DNA of 64,000 nt from CAVYXZ01 sp963772595 (GTDB lineage: Bacteria; Chloroflexota; Anaerolineae; Aggregatilineales; Phototrophicaceae), in the NCBI GenBank assembly GCA_963772595.1, contig CAVYXZ010000007.1, positions 1,178,001-1,242,000 of the forward strand. The letters run 5' to 3'. The translations under genes were made by a program, and so were the position numbers. The notes under the pieces were generated by a model. The model searched no databases. It was not told the origin of the DNA and was given only the letters and a program-made list of their open reading frames with translations. Positions 42,546 through 51,856 of this stretch are shown in pieces. Position 1 is the first letter of the stretch, and the number at the start of each line of letters is the position of its first letter.

Positions 42546-43736
42546 ATGTCGGATTGGGACTCCTTTGAGACCTTCCTGGCCGATGTCGAACAACTGGATG
42601 ATGCCAAGCAGCGGCAGGACCTGGTGAATGCCCTCCTGCGCCAGCGCAGCGTTTGGCCCTGGATCGACGGGAACCGGGCGACCTTTGTCTTTTCCAAAAT
42701 GGGCACCCAGCGCGCGGCGCTGAACCTGGATACCATCAAGGCCGACCCGCCCTTCGCGCCGATGAAACAGCTTGAAGGCACCTCGCTGTGGTATGTCAGC
42801 CGCGACTTTGAACCGGACGACCTGCTGGATTACATGCTCGCCATTGACGACCCGATGACCTCGCTGGCCCTGGAGCCGAACCTGGTCGAGCGCGTCTCGA
42901 AATACTGGCAGCCTGACCCGCTGAACCCGCTCAAGCTGCAAACGGCCCAGATCGACGTCTCGGTGCTGCGGATGCCGCAGGCCCGCCCCTTCCCGGATTG
43001 GGCGGCGATGGAAAGCGTGCGGCGCGGCACGATCAACGAGCACTCGCTGGACAGCCAGCGCCTCGGTTTCGAAGGTCGCAGCCTGTGGGTCTACACACCG
43101 CCGGGCTACCAGCCGGAGCGCAGCTATCCCTTGCTGATCCTGGCCGACGGCAATTGGTGTACTGGGCCGCTGCAAGTGCCGCTCATCGCCGATGCGCTCA
43201 TCAAACACGGACGGCTCCAGCCGCTGGTCATCGCCATGATGCAGAGCGGCAGCCAGGAGCAGCGCGCGGCGGAGTTTATCTCCAACGACCGTTACGTCCT
43301 GTTTGTGCTGGCGGAACTGCTGCCCTTTATCGAGCAGCACTACAACATCGATTCGCTCAACGTGGGCATCGGTGGCGTCGGCATCGGTGCGCTGGCATCC
43401 GCCCATGTCATGCTGAACAGCTACGGGGCCTTTAGCCGCCTGATTATGCTTTCGCCCCCGCTTCAGGGTCAGAACCGGACGGAGGAATCGCTGCAACATT
43501 ACCGCCGCCGCTTCGAGACCGCAGCGCAGCTTCCCGCGCGCATCTTCCAATCGGTGGGCCGCTACGAAGCCTTCACCCGCTTTCTGAAACCGGGACGGCG
43601 GCTGGCCGACGCCATTCGCAAACACCCGGAGACAGCGCTGCAATTCATTGAGACCGGCAGCGGGCACGGCCTGGTCGCGTTCAAGGCCATTCTCCCCGAA
43701 GCCCTGGCCTGGACCTTTCCTGTAGGGAGCTTATAA
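42546..43736 (+). CDS. enterochelin-esterase-like alpha/beta protein without nucleophile Ser
   Basis: A 396-residue protein with an N-terminal E-set-like region (SLWYVSRDFEPDDLLDYMLA, PDPLNPL) and an esterase domain (GRSLWVYTPPGYQPERSYPL, ILADGNWC, ELLPFIEQHYNID) like Fes/esterase-D proteins. At the nucleophile elbow, where G.SMGG is expected, it has NVGIGGVGIGALAS: no serine. The late His (GSGHGLVAFK) remains. It is therefore probably not a hydrolase by the usual mechanism. No signal peptide. The next gene starts at the base after its stop, so they are coupled. Confidence 0.75.
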   Translation: MSDWDSFETFLADVEQLDDAKQRQDLVNALLRQRSVWPWIDGNRATFVFSKMGTQRAALNLDTIKADPPFAPMKQLEGTSLWYVSRDFEPDDLLDYMLAIDDPMTSLALEPNLVERVSKYWQPDPLNPLKLQTAQIDVSVLRMPQARPFPDWAAMESVRRGTINEHSLDSQRLGFEGRSLWVYTPPGYQPERSYPLLILADGNWCTGPLQVPLIADALIKHGRLQPLVIAMMQSGSQEQRAAEFISNDRYVLFVLAELLPFIEQHYNIDSLNVGIGGVGIGALASAHVMLNSYGAFSRLIMLSPPLQGQNRTEESLQHYRRRFETAAQLPARIFQSVGRYEAFTRFLKPGRRLADAIRKHPETALQFIETGSGHGLVAFKAILPEALAWTFPVGSL

Positions 43737-44538
43737 ATGGGGCTGCGATTCGATCACGCGATCCTGACCGTACAGTCGCTTGATACCGCGATAGAGGATT
43801 TTAAGCGGCTGGGTTTCACGGTGACACGCGGCGGCCAGCATGGCGACGGCAAAACACATAACGCCCTGATCGTCTTCGCCGATGGCAGCTATCTCGAACT
43901 GCTGGCCCCGGTCAATCCGCAGGTGATGGACACCGAGGAGACTTTCGATCTCGCCCGCTTCCAGGATTATCTGGCCCGCAGCGAAGGCTGGGCTGGTTTC
44001 GCACTGCTCAGCGAGGATCTGGAGGCTGACGCCGCGCGCATGGATACCCAGGGCTTGCAGGTGACACCGCTCATCCCTGGCAGCCGCCAGCGTCTGGATG
44101 GCACAGCTTTGGCCTGGCAGACGATCAGCATCGGCAACAACCGCGCTCCCTTCCTGATCCAGGACGAGACCCCGCGCGAACTGCGCGCCACGCAGGACCC
44201 GGCTCTGACCGGGCATGACAACGGCGTGATCGGCACCGAAGCGCTGGTGGTGGCCGTGCGCAAGCTCGACCGGGCCATCGACCGCTTCAGCGCCATCCTG
44301 AACTTACCCGCCGAACCCGGCCCCTTCATCGCCGAGGCCGAGACGGTCGCCTACGCTCTGGGCGGCACGCAGTTGATTCTGGCCGCGCCGGATGGCCCCG
44401 GACAGCCTCTTCAAAGCTTACCTGGACGAACGCGGCGAGGTGCCCTACGAAATGCGTCTGCGCACGACCGAAGCGGATCAGGCCGGGCCGCTCAACTTCC
44501 GCAAGGTCCACCGCGCGCGTATTCAACTGCTGTACTGA
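43737..44538 (+). CDS. VOC / glyoxalase-like domain protein, frame broken near 44396
   Basis: Starts MGLRFDHAILTVQSLDTAIE, typical of glyoxalase-like VOC proteins, with LELLAPVNPQ and a second half-domain GTEALVVAVRKLDRAIDRFS. The run CCCC at 44395-44398 seems to hold one C too many; with three C the frame continues APDGPDSLFKAYLDERGEVP and ends IQLLY at 44538. Length about 266 residues. Family members bind metals and act on small organic substrates; function here is unknown. Convergent overlap of 16 nt with the next gene. Confidence 0.75.
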
Positions 44539-45500
44539 AGCGTCACAAACACCGGGAAATGATCCGAGCCGCCCGAATGCGGCCAGACTCGCGCCTCCAG
44601 CGTCTCAAAGTTCGCGTCGTGAAAGACGTAATCCAGCCGCACCAGCGGGACCATCCGGCTGACGTAGGGCATTATCGCCGGAAAGCTGAAGCCCATGCCC
44701 CAACCTGCCGCCCGATAGGCATCCGCATAACGGCTGGCGATGCGCCAGTAATCGGTCGATTGATCGCTCATGTTGAAGTCGCCTGCCAGCAGCAGCGGGC
44801 CAGTTTCGGCGGAGGTGCGCCGCAGCAAGTCGTCGGTTTCGGCGCGATGCTGGCCGTAGCCGCCGGGCCGCAGCGGATGAATCGGATGCTCGTTGTACAG
44901 AGTAATGGTATCTCCAGAAAAGTCGAAGCTCACACGCTGGTGGGCCAGATAGATACGCCAGTACTCGTCATCCGCCAGAGGAAAACGGCTCAGCACGCCC
45001 TGGCCGGGAATGCCGCTCTCAGGCGAACCGTGCAGCGCTTGATAAGGATACAGATCACTGAGATCACGCTGCAAGACGGCGGCCATCTCGGCGCTGAGTT
45101 CCTGCATAGCGACCACGTCCGCCCCGGACTCGCGAATCAGGGCCATTTGCGAGTCGAATTCACTGCGGCTGGAATGCAGATTATAGGTCAACAGATGCAG
45201 TTGGGATGCCGACGGCGCGGCCTCGACACTGCGCGGCAGGAACATCGTCCCATAGCCCAGCGCGAAAGCCAGCACCGCCGGGATCAGCAGGCCGCTGCTC
45301 AGGCGGCGGCGCAGCACGAGCATCAGCGGCAGCAGAAAGAGCGCCGGAATCAGCAGCAGGGAAATAAAGCTGTTGAACAGCGCGACCAGGGACCAGGACT
45401 CCCCGACCAGCAGACGCAGCAGCAGAAACCCAGCCACGCTGAAAGCATAGGCGTTCACCAGCGCCAGCCCGAATTTAGTCAATGCAGCGATGATGATCAT
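44523..45500 (-). CDS. membrane-anchored endonuclease/exonuclease/phosphatase family protein
   Basis: A 325-residue protein with three N-terminal membrane helices (about 5-90) and an EEP catalytic domain: LLTYNLHSSRSEFDSQMALI, VVAMQELS with the metal Glu, LLLAGDFNMSDQSTDYW, RLDYVFHDANF and GGSDHFPVFVTLQ with the final catalytic His. Such proteins are phosphodiesterases acting on nucleic acids, phospholipids or inositol phosphates; a membrane-bound form suggests lipid or surface substrates. Confidence 0.85.
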   Translation of the reverse strand: MIIIAALTKFGLALVNAYAFSVAGFLLLRLLVGESWSLVALFNSFISLLLIPALFLLPLMLVLRRRLSSGLLIPAVLAFALGYGTMFLPRSVEAAPSASQLHLLTYNLHSSRSEFDSQMALIRESGADVVAMQELSAEMAAVLQRDLSDLYPYQALHGSPESGIPGQGVLSRFPLADDEYWRIYLAHQRVSFDFSGDTITLYNEHPIHPLRPGGYGQHRAETDDLLRRTSAETGPLLLAGDFNMSDQSTDYWRIASRYADAYRAAGWGMGFSFPAIMPYVSRMVPLVRLDYVFHDANFETLEARVWPHSGGSDHFPVFVTLQYSS

Positions 45501-45611
45501 AGGCGACCTCGACGATAGCTTAGCGTCGAGATGATATACAGCGCGAGGCCGCAGAATCCTTAGCCCTGGAACGGCTGCTCAGCGGGCACGGCATTGCCAT
45601 GTCCGGGGCAA

Positions 45612-46856
45612 TCAGGACAAGGCGAGGTTCAAAATAGTGCTGAGGAGCACGTTGGTGCCGTTGACCACGTCGTCCCAGCGTGAGAGTTCCGCCGGGTGAT
45701 GGCTGGTGCCGTTGACCGAGGGGATAAAGAGCATTCCGCTGGGGACAAAGCTGCTCATGACCTGCGCGTTATGGCTGGCGTAGCTCGCCAGGCGCTGGTG
45801 GCTGACGCCGAGCAGCGTGCAGGCCTTCTCAATGGCGTCGATGACCTGTGGAGCCATCGTCACCGCCGGGATCTGGCTGAGCAGCCGGGTTGTCACGTGC
45901 AGGCCGTAATCCGCCGCGCAGCGTTCGGCCAGATCGCGCAGCGCCGCCTCCATCGCGGCCAACTGGCTCGCATCCGGGTGGCGGAACTCGACCGTGAGGC
46001 GGGTCTCGTTCGGGATAATCGTAAAGGACCCCGGCAGCACCTGGACCTGGCCGCAGTTGAGCGTGCCATCGGCAAAAGCTTCGCGGACCAGTTCATGCGC
46101 GCGGGTGATGAAACGGGCCGCGCCTTGCAGCGCATCGCGGCGCTCGACCATGTTGGCCGTGCCGGAATGTCCCGCCTGTCCGTGAAAATCGAAGCGGTGC
46201 GTGCTGCGCCCGACTACACCCGTCACCACGCCGATGCAGGTCGCCGAGCGTTCCAGGCGAATACCCTGTTCAACGTGCAGTTCGATGTAGGCCGCTACCG
46301 AGTCCTGGTCGCGTCGGGCGCGGCGCACGTCATCCGGGTTGATCCCGGCCCGGCGCAGCGCGGCACGAAAGGCACTCTTCTCCGGGTCAGCCGGGTTGAG
46401 GACGTCGGCGGGCAGGCCACCGGTCAGGCTCATGCTGCCGAACATCGGCATCCAGGCCCCTTCGTCGTCGGTGAAATCCATCACTTCCAGGTGAACCGGC
46501 AGGTCGATGCCGCCTTCCTGAATCGTTCGCACACATTCCAGGCCCGCCAGCACACCCAGCGTCCCGTCGAAGCGCCCGGCATTGGGCACGGTATCGAGAT
46601 GCGAGCCGATGATGAGCGTGCGTGCGCCGCTGGTGCCTGAACGCAGCACGCCGCTGAGGTTCCCCGCATCGTCATCATGAATCAACAGGCCCGCTGCCTC
46701 GATTTGGTCTGCAAACCAGGCGCGGGCCTCAAGGTCTTCACGAGAGAGGGCCAGACGCGAAATGCCCTTGTTGTCGGTCAGGCCAATCTGGGAGATTTCC
46801 TCAAAATCGGCCTGCAAACGGTCACTGTTGATCTTGATCTGTGGTAAGGATTGCAA
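45612..46856 (-). CDS. M20-family Zn hydrolase (N-carbamoyl-L-amino-acid hydrolase / allantoate amidohydrolase type)
   Basis: A 414-residue cytoplasmic enzyme with di-zinc motifs GSHLDTVPNAGRFDGTLGVL (His87, Asp89, Asp98) and VMDFTDDEGAWMPMFGS (Glu131/132), IELHVEQG and a late HHPAELSRWDDV. This layout is that of the hydantoinase-pathway carbamoylases and allantoate/ureidoglycolate hydrolases; which one cannot be told, as no hydantoinase or allantoinase is nearby. Its promoter region shares an inverted TGTTACAA element with the divergent ECF sigma gene. Confidence 0.88.
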   Translation of the reverse strand: MQSLPQIKINSDRLQADFEEISQIGLTDNKGISRLALSREDLEARAWFADQIEAAGLLIHDDDAGNLSGVLRSGTSGARTLIIGSHLDTVPNAGRFDGTLGVLAGLECVRTIQEGGIDLPVHLEVMDFTDDEGAWMPMFGSMSLTGGLPADVLNPADPEKSAFRAALRRAGINPDDVRRARRDQDSVAAYIELHVEQGIRLERSATCIGVVTGVVGRSTHRFDFHGQAGHSGTANMVERRDALQGAARFITRAHELVREAFADGTLNCGQVQVLPGSFTIIPNETRLTVEFRHPDASQLAAMEAALRDLAERCAADYGLHVTTRLLSQIPAVTMAPQVIDAIEKACTLLGVSHQRLASYASHNAQVMSSFVPSGMLFIPSVNGTSHHPAELSRWDDVVNGTNVLLSTILNLALS

Positions 46857-46910
46857 CGGCGCTGATCTTTCACTTCCAGATTTGTTCCATTATAGACAAA
46901 CTCTTACGGA

Positions 46911-46964
46911 TGTTACAAGCAGCCGCCGGTCAATTTGTAACACTTTTTCGATTCGCGTGTCTTA
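46911..46964. promoter_or_regulatory. ECF-type autoregulated promoter with divergent inverted element
   Basis: TGTAAC (46936-46941), 17 nt, GTCTTA (46959-46964) form a typical ECF promoter toward the sigma gene at 47002. The -35 word is part of an exact inverted repeat TGTTACAA (46911-46918) / TTGTAACA (46935-46942). Reading the other way, TTGTAACA is followed by GTCTATAAT after 14 nt, facing the M20 gene. Autoregulation is inferred. Confidence 0.6.
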
Positions 46965-47001
46965 ATAGGTGTGAGGCCGCACACATCTGGGACCGAAACA
47001 T

Positions 47002-47553
47002 TTGAACGACAGCGCAAGTATGCATGAGAAAAGTGTGATGGAGCGGGCGAAACAGGACCCGAAGGCATTCGCACCGCTGTACGAGACCTATTTTCCGCGT
47101 GTGTATGCCTACTGCCTGCGCCGCCTGGCAAATCGACCCCTGGCTGAGGACCTGACGAGCAGCATCTTTACCCAGGCCCTGAGCCATCTCGACAGCTACC
47201 GGGGTGGGAATGTAGGAGCCTGGCTGTTCAGAATCGCCCATAACGAATTGGCGAATCACTGGCGCGGCCAGCGTGAACAGCTCTCGCTTGAGGCCTATGA
47301 GACCGACCTTATCGCCGAGGAGCTGCTGCCATCGGAGCAAGTTCTCGCGCAGGAAAATGCCCGGATATTGACGCGAGTTGTGGCGATGCTCCCGGCAGAT
47401 CAGCAGGAGCTGCTGGCGCTCAAGCTGGCGGGACAGTTGAGTTCCGAGCAAATTGGCGCCGTCGTCGGCAAGACTGGCATCGCGGTCCGGGTGGAACTCC
47501 ACCGCATCATGAAGCGGCTGCGGCTGCTGTTCGAGCAGGAGGTTGAAGCATGA
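47002..47553 (+). CDS. ECF-family RNA polymerase sigma factor
   Basis: About 183 residues if started at TTG 47002; ATG 47020 or 47038 are possible. Region 2 covers DPKAFAPLYETYFPRVYAYC and NRPLAEDLTSSIFTQALSHL; region 4 covers LPADQQELLALKLAGQLSSE followed by the HTH IGAVVGKTGIAVRVELHRIM. Its stop overlaps the next start (ATGA), the usual arrangement with an anti-sigma gene. The ECF-type promoter directly upstream suggests positive autoregulation. Confidence 0.9.
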   Translation: MNDSASMHEKSVMERAKQDPKAFAPLYETYFPRVYAYCLRRLANRPLAEDLTSSIFTQALSHLDSYRGGNVGAWLFRIAHNELANHWRGQREQLSLEAYETDLIAEELLPSEQVLAQENARILTRVVAMLPADQQELLALKLAGQLSSEQIGAVVGKTGIAVRVELHRIMKRLRLLFEQEVEA

Positions 47554-49040
47554 ACGAGGAAGAACGGCAGGCAGAACTGCTGGAACAGTTTCTAAACGCG
47601 CTGGCGCAAGATTCGCAGGCAGCGGCCCCGCCGGAACTCGATGCCGAGACCGCCGCTTTTGCGCGCATGATGGCGGCGAATCCCCCGGTTGAACCGGGTG
47701 TGGCAGATCGTCTGTGGCTGCGTGCGCTGAGCGGCGCGATCAAGCCTCACAATCACAAGGCGCTGCCCATAAACGAATCCGAATGGGAGACACAAACAAT
47801 GACGACATTACCCCTGGAACACCCTCAGAAACGCCCGCTGCTGCCCTATACCCTGGTGGCGGCCATCACGACACTGGTCCTGCTTGGCGCCATCCTGCTG
47901 GCCGCGCAGACGATGGGGACCAGACCCAACATACCAGCGGCTCTGCTCCAGGCAGAGACGGAGACCCCCACCACCGTCCCCACACTGACCCCCACGCCGG
48001 TTGCAGGTGGTGCCGAATTTGTCCAGCCGCAGGCCATGACCTCACTGGAGGATGTGCTGCAACAGTACCCGGCCACAGCGCTGGAGTTAGATACAGACTA
48101 CAATGGCGAATTGAACGCACAGGCCCCCTACGTCGCCTTCATCTACGTTGCGCCGGAAGCGATGACGCTGGTTACGCTGGTGGATACCCAGGGATTCGCC
48201 GCAATGGCTGCCTTCAGCGTGCGCAGCGCCCCGGTCAATACACCCTTTGGCAGCGGCGGCGGTGGCGGTGGCGGCGGCGGTCCGGTGCAATCACCGCAGC
48301 TAACCGAGCTTCAGGCGGGCGACACGATGAACGTCATCTTCTCCAGCCAGAACTCGGCCCAGATCAACTCAGGCGGCAGCTATCACATCCGCTTCGAGCG
48401 CCTGCAACCTACTTCAATCGACCCAAACAGCGCGGTCAACGACACTATCGACGCGGCGCATCCGTATCGAGCCTACAGTTTCGAGGTCAGCGCAGGCGAT
48501 ATGTTCAGCGTCCGGGTAGACGACGCCAATCTAGACAGTAAACTGGATCTGCGTTCCATCCAGCGCCAGTTCAGCGCATCGGACGATGATGGCGGGCTGG
48601 GCTTCAACCCGGAGCTTTTCAACCTGATGACGGCCATTGACGATACGATCCTGGTGTTGGTATCTCCGGCGCTGAACGGTCAAACCGGCGAATTCACCCT
48701 GTCGGTGGACCGTGAACAGGCCCCTGACTTCACTCCCGGTCCGGTCCGCCTGACCTCCAAAGTGCCTGAGCGCGTGCTGCGTCTGGAAGGCGCGCCGGGG
48801 ACGACGCAGTCGCTGCGCCTGCGCCCGGAGCAAAGCGGCTATGGCCTGAGCGTGCAAATCTCCGATGGACATACGGCGCTGGACCGCGCGCAGAGCGAAA
48901 ACGCACGCGAAATGCTGGTCGATGTGAACTTCCCCGAATCCGGCGTGGTCTTTCTCTCGATTGCGGAAAGCAGCCAGCGCTATTCGGGCGAGAATTATGT
49001 CCTGGATGTACAGCTTAGCCTGATCGACTCCGGCAGTTAA
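47550..49040 (+). CDS. anti-sigma-like membrane protein with large outer beta region
   Basis: A 496-residue protein. The cytoplasmic N-terminus (1-93) has no cysteines, so it is not a zinc-type anti-sigma domain; it is short and helical. One membrane helix (PYTLVAAITTLVLLGAILLA) follows, then a Thr/Pro linker and an outer part with an uninterrupted glycine run (encoded near 48252-48285) between two beta domains; the second, from RAYSFEVSAGDMFSVRVDDA, is PPC-like. Coupled to the sigma gene by ATGA. Likely senses an envelope signal and releases the sigma factor. Confidence 0.75.
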   Translation: MNEEERQAELLEQFLNALAQDSQAAAPPELDAETAAFARMMAANPPVEPGVADRLWLRALSGAIKPHNHKALPINESEWETQTMTTLPLEHPQKRPLLPYTLVAAITTLVLLGAILLAAQTMGTRPNIPAALLQAETETPTTVPTLTPTPVAGGAEFVQPQAMTSLEDVLQQYPATALELDTDYNGELNAQAPYVAFIYVAPEAMTLVTLVDTQGFAAMAAFSVRSAPVNTPFGSGGGGGGGGGPVQSPQLTELQAGDTMNVIFSSQNSAQINSGGSYHIRFERLQPTSIDPNSAVNDTIDAAHPYRAYSFEVSAGDMFSVRVDDANLDSKLDLRSIQRQFSASDDDGGLGFNPELFNLMTAIDDTILVLVSPALNGQTGEFTLSVDREQAPDFTPGPVRLTSKVPERVLRLEGAPGTTQSLRLRPEQSGYGLSVQISDGHTALDRAQSENAREMLVDVNFPESGVVFLSIAESSQRYSGENYVLDVQLSLIDSGS

Positions 49041-49144
49041 GACGCGACTGGATGGGCGCGTAGATCCTCTGCGCTCATCCACTATGCTTGCTCCTTCGTC
49101 CTGGATCTGCAACAATCCAGGCAAAATATCGAGGGAGCCACCTC

Positions 49145-49726
49145 ATGCCTTATTCAGTGGAAAGCCATTGCAGCGCCTGCGGCGAGGGGGATACCTTCGC
49201 TATCGGCCTGTGGCCGGAACATCTCGGCGTTTTTGTCTGCTCGGAATGCCAGTCGGTCGTCAACATTCCCCTCAGCACCGGCCAGTGCCCTGGCTGCGGC
49301 TACAGCCCCACACTGGACGAATACTACGATTACGCTTACGCCATCCCCTACCTGAACTATGATGAGCGCGAGCCGCGAGAAACGCTGGAACCGGGGCCGA
49401 TCTGCCCGAAGTGCGGCGGCAGCCCACTGAGCTTTCGCAGCACCGAGCACGTCAACGTCGGACGGCTGGGCAGCACGACGGAGAAAGCCTGGCTGGGCGT
49501 CGATTCGCTGGAGAAGGCCATCTTCCTCTATGCCATGCTGCCAGTGCTGCATGAATTTGACCTGGATAATTCGAAGGTGATGGCCTACTACAATATCGAC
49601 CCGCCCGGCGATAAGTCGCTGCTGCTTGGACGACGTATTTCACTGCCCATCCGGCTGGATATTCGCAACCACCTGCTGGCGGTCCAGATGGCAATGCCGG
49701 AGCTTTTCGAGTCGCTTAAAGCCTGA
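49145..49726 (+). CDS. zinc-ribbon hypothetical protein
   Basis: A 193-residue protein, MPYSVESHCSACGEGDTFAI, with GGGAG upstream. Four CxxC-type pairs are present: CSAC, CSEC, CPGC and CPKC, forming two zinc ribbons in the first 105 residues. The rest (GRLGSTTEKAWLGVDSLEKA, ISLPIRLDIRNHLLAVQMAM) is helical and soluble. No family is recognised; nucleic-acid or protein binding through the ribbons is possible. Confidence 0.7.
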   Translation: MPYSVESHCSACGEGDTFAIGLWPEHLGVFVCSECQSVVNIPLSTGQCPGCGYSPTLDEYYDYAYAIPYLNYDEREPRETLEPGPICPKCGGSPLSFRSTEHVNVGRLGSTTEKAWLGVDSLEKAIFLYAMLPVLHEFDLDNSKVMAYYNIDPPGDKSLLLGRRISLPIRLDIRNHLLAVQMAMPELFESLKA

Positions 49727-49772
49727 CGCCTGCGCTCATAGACATTCAGCAGTCAGCGATAGAGCCGCAGCA

Positions 49773-50141
49773 TCAGGCACGCCGCTCCGTCAGCAGACCG
49801 TAATCCCGTGCCAGACGCAGCAGCGACTCCATGCGCTGGAGTTCAGCTTCCAGCAGCCGCTGACCCAGGCCGGTCAGGCGGTAGTAACGGCGGCGTTCGT
49901 CGTCCAGGGCCGGGTCGGGCCGCTCGTCCAATTCTTCGATCCAGCCTGCATCCAGCATCTGCTTGATCGAGCGATAGAGCGTGCCGGGGCCGAGCTTCAC
50001 CTGCCCCTTCGTGAAGGCTTCCACCGACTGCATGATACCGTAACCGTGCTGTTCGCCATCGGCCAGCGCCAGCAAAATGTGCAGAACCGCCTGCTTCAAC
50101 GGCAGCAGCGATTCGAGATCCGGTTCAGAAGAGTTCAGCAT
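49773..50141 (-). CDS. PadR-family transcriptional regulator
   Basis: A 122-residue protein. The winged-helix part is LKQAVLHILLALADGEQHGY, GYGIMQSVEAFTKGQVKLGP and GTLYRSIKQMLDAGWIEELD, the signature PadR order, then ERRRYYRLTGLGQRLLEAEL for the wing and dimer helix. A 15-bp palindrome lies only 7 nt ahead of its ATG, so it probably represses itself. PadR proteins often control transporters or stress genes; none is adjacent besides the divergent NfeD/slipin pair. Confidence 0.9.
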   Translation of the reverse strand: MLNSSEPDLESLLPLKQAVLHILLALADGEQHGYGIMQSVEAFTKGQVKLGPGTLYRSIKQMLDAGWIEELDERPDPALDDERRRYYRLTGLGQRLLEAELQRMESLLRLARDYGLLTERRA

Positions 50142-50148
50142 CTCACTA

Positions 50149-50163
50149 TATCCATTTTGGATA
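50149..50163. promoter_or_regulatory. PadR operator palindrome
   Basis: TATCCA-TTT-TGGATA, perfect 6-bp arms, between the padR ATG and its upstream region; adjacent sequence extends it loosely (ATA..TAT). Position and symmetry fit an autoregulatory PadR site. Confidence 0.6.
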
Positions 50164-50323
50164 CATTAATTTCGCAAGCATACCCTGTTCCGGCTGAAGC
50201 TGCAAGGGGAAATTACCCGCGTTCGCGCCACCCTAATCATTTGGGGGTCGGGTAGCAGGAAATAAGACTATAATAAATATAAAGATAGACGCCCTGTTAC
50301 GAATTTGGCGTAAGAGGTGTGTG

Positions 50324-50941
50324 ATGCTTGCAATTGATCCGAATGTGATTTATCTGGCTCTGCTTATTGCCCTGTGGCTGGGCGTGACTGCGGCCTACAT
50401 TCCCGGCACCGGCCTGATCGAAGGCGTCGCGGTGGTCGCAATGATCGCCGTCGTCTTCACCCTGCGCGATATGCCCACCCAATGGAGCGCGGTCGTGATC
50501 CTGGTGCTGGGCGCGCTCATGTTTATTGTGCTGCCCTTCCTCAAGCAGCGCTTCGTGCTGCTGGCGGTTGGCGGCCTGATCCTGCAAACGATTGGCGGCC
50601 TGTTTATGTTCGGCCTGGGACAGGTCTCGCCCTTAATCGTGGGGCTGACAGTGCTGCTCTCGCTGCTGTATTATCGCTATGCGCTCATCCCCATCCTGCA
50701 AAAAATGCGCGAGCTTCCGCTGGTCGATGACGATTCAAACCTCATCGGCGAAACGGGCCGTGTCGTCACGGCGCTCAACCCGACCGGGACCGTGTACGTC
50801 GGCGGCGAGATGTGGTCGGCTACCAGTGACAAATCCCTGAAGCCCGGCACGGAGGTCGTCGTCATTGACCGCCAGGGCTTGAATGTTGTCGTCGAAGGGG
50901 TCAAGCGCAAACGCACCCCGCAAGCATCCGCAGAGGAGTAA
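50324..50941 (+). CDS. NfeD-like membrane protein
   Basis: A 205-residue protein (ATG 50324; GTG at 50321 also in frame). Four to five membrane helices (for example VAVVAMIAVVFTLR, VILVLGALMFIVLPFL) are followed by the C-terminal OB-fold: LIGETGRVVTALNPTGTVYV, GGEMWSAT, GTEVVVIDRQGLNVVVEG. NfeD proteins work with the SPFH protein encoded next to them, in membrane microdomain or protease regulation. The slipin gene starts 4 nt after its stop. Confidence 0.88.
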   Translation: MLAIDPNVIYLALLIALWLGVTAAYIPGTGLIEGVAVVAMIAVVFTLRDMPTQWSAVVILVLGALMFIVLPFLKQRFVLLAVGGLILQTIGGLFMFGLGQVSPLIVGLTVLLSLLYYRYALIPILQKMRELPLVDDDSNLIGETGRVVTALNPTGTVYVGGEMWSATSDKSLKPGTEVVVIDRQGLNVVVEGVKRKRTPQASAEE

Positions 50942-50945
50942 GGCC

Positions 50946-51848
50946 ATGGACATTAGCTCAACCCTGATTATCTTTTTGATTATCATCGGCTTCTACATCA
51001 TCATCCGTACCTTCCGCATTGTGCCGGAATACGAGCGGCTGGTGATCCTGGCGCTCGGTCGATATTCCGGGACACGCGGCCCTGGCCTGACCATCGTGAT
51101 TCCCCTGCTGGAACAGGCGACCCGCGTGGATATGCGCGAGAAGTTCCTGGACATCCCCTCGCAGACGGCCATCACGCAGGATAACGCGCCGATTGCCATC
51201 GACTTCCTGGTCTACTACCGGGTCGTAGAGCCGAAGCTCTCGGTGATCGCGGTCGATCATGTGGTGCGCGCCTCGACCAACATCGCTACCACCACCCTGC
51301 GCGCCGTCATCGGCGACATTTCGCTGGACGATGTGCTGTCCAAGCGTGAGCAGATCAACGATACGCTGCGCGTCAAGCTGGACGAGGTGACCGAACGCTG
51401 GGGTCTCAAGATTACCACTGTCGAGATCCGCGAGATCGAGCCGCCGCGCGAGGTGCAGGATGCCATGAACCGGCAGATGACCGCCGAGCGTGAACGCCGC
51501 GCCGTCGTCACGCGGGCCAGCGGTGAGCGCGAAGCCGCCATCGCGGTCGCGGAAGGCGAGAAGCAGGCCTCAATTTTGCGGGCTGAGGGGCAGAAGCAGT
51601 CGGCTATTCTCCAGGCCGAAGGTGAACGCCAGGCCCAACTGCTGAAGGCACAGGGTTACTCGGCCTCACTGAAAGCCATTGAAGAAGAAGCCCACGCTGT
51701 GGGCCTCAACACCATGTACTTGCAGTACATGACGACCCTGCGCGAAATCGGCGTCAGCCCGGCCACCAAGTTCGTGCTGCCGGTGGAGCTGATCCAGATG
51801 GCGCAGGACTTCGCCGGAACCATGTTCAACGGTCATAACAAAGAGTAA
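50946..51848 (+). CDS. SPFH/band-7 protein (slipin type)
   Basis: A 300-residue protein with an N-terminal membrane helix (STLIIFLIIIGFYIIIRTFR), the SPFH domain (VPEYERLVILALGRYSGTRG, PSQTAITQDNAPIAIDFLVY, EIEPPREVQDAMNRQM) and a long Ala/Glu/Gln coiled coil (ASILRAEGQKQSAILQAEGE). This is the typical partner of NfeD; the pair forms large oligomers that organise membrane proteins. A strong terminator follows 9 nt after the stop. Confidence 0.92.
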   Translation: MDISSTLIIFLIIIGFYIIIRTFRIVPEYERLVILALGRYSGTRGPGLTIVIPLLEQATRVDMREKFLDIPSQTAITQDNAPIAIDFLVYYRVVEPKLSVIAVDHVVRASTNIATTTLRAVIGDISLDDVLSKREQINDTLRVKLDEVTERWGLKITTVEIREIEPPREVQDAMNRQMTAERERRAVVTRASGEREAAIAVAEGEKQASILRAEGQKQSAILQAEGERQAQLLKAQGYSASLKAIEEEAHAVGLNTMYLQYMTTLREIGVSPATKFVLPVELIQMAQDFAGTMFNGHNKE

Positions 51849-51856
51849 CAAAAAAG

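Noticed and set aside
48252..48285. Glycine-codon run as a possible microsatellite feature
   Set aside because: It is a low-complexity linker within the anti-sigma-like protein and needs no separate explanation.
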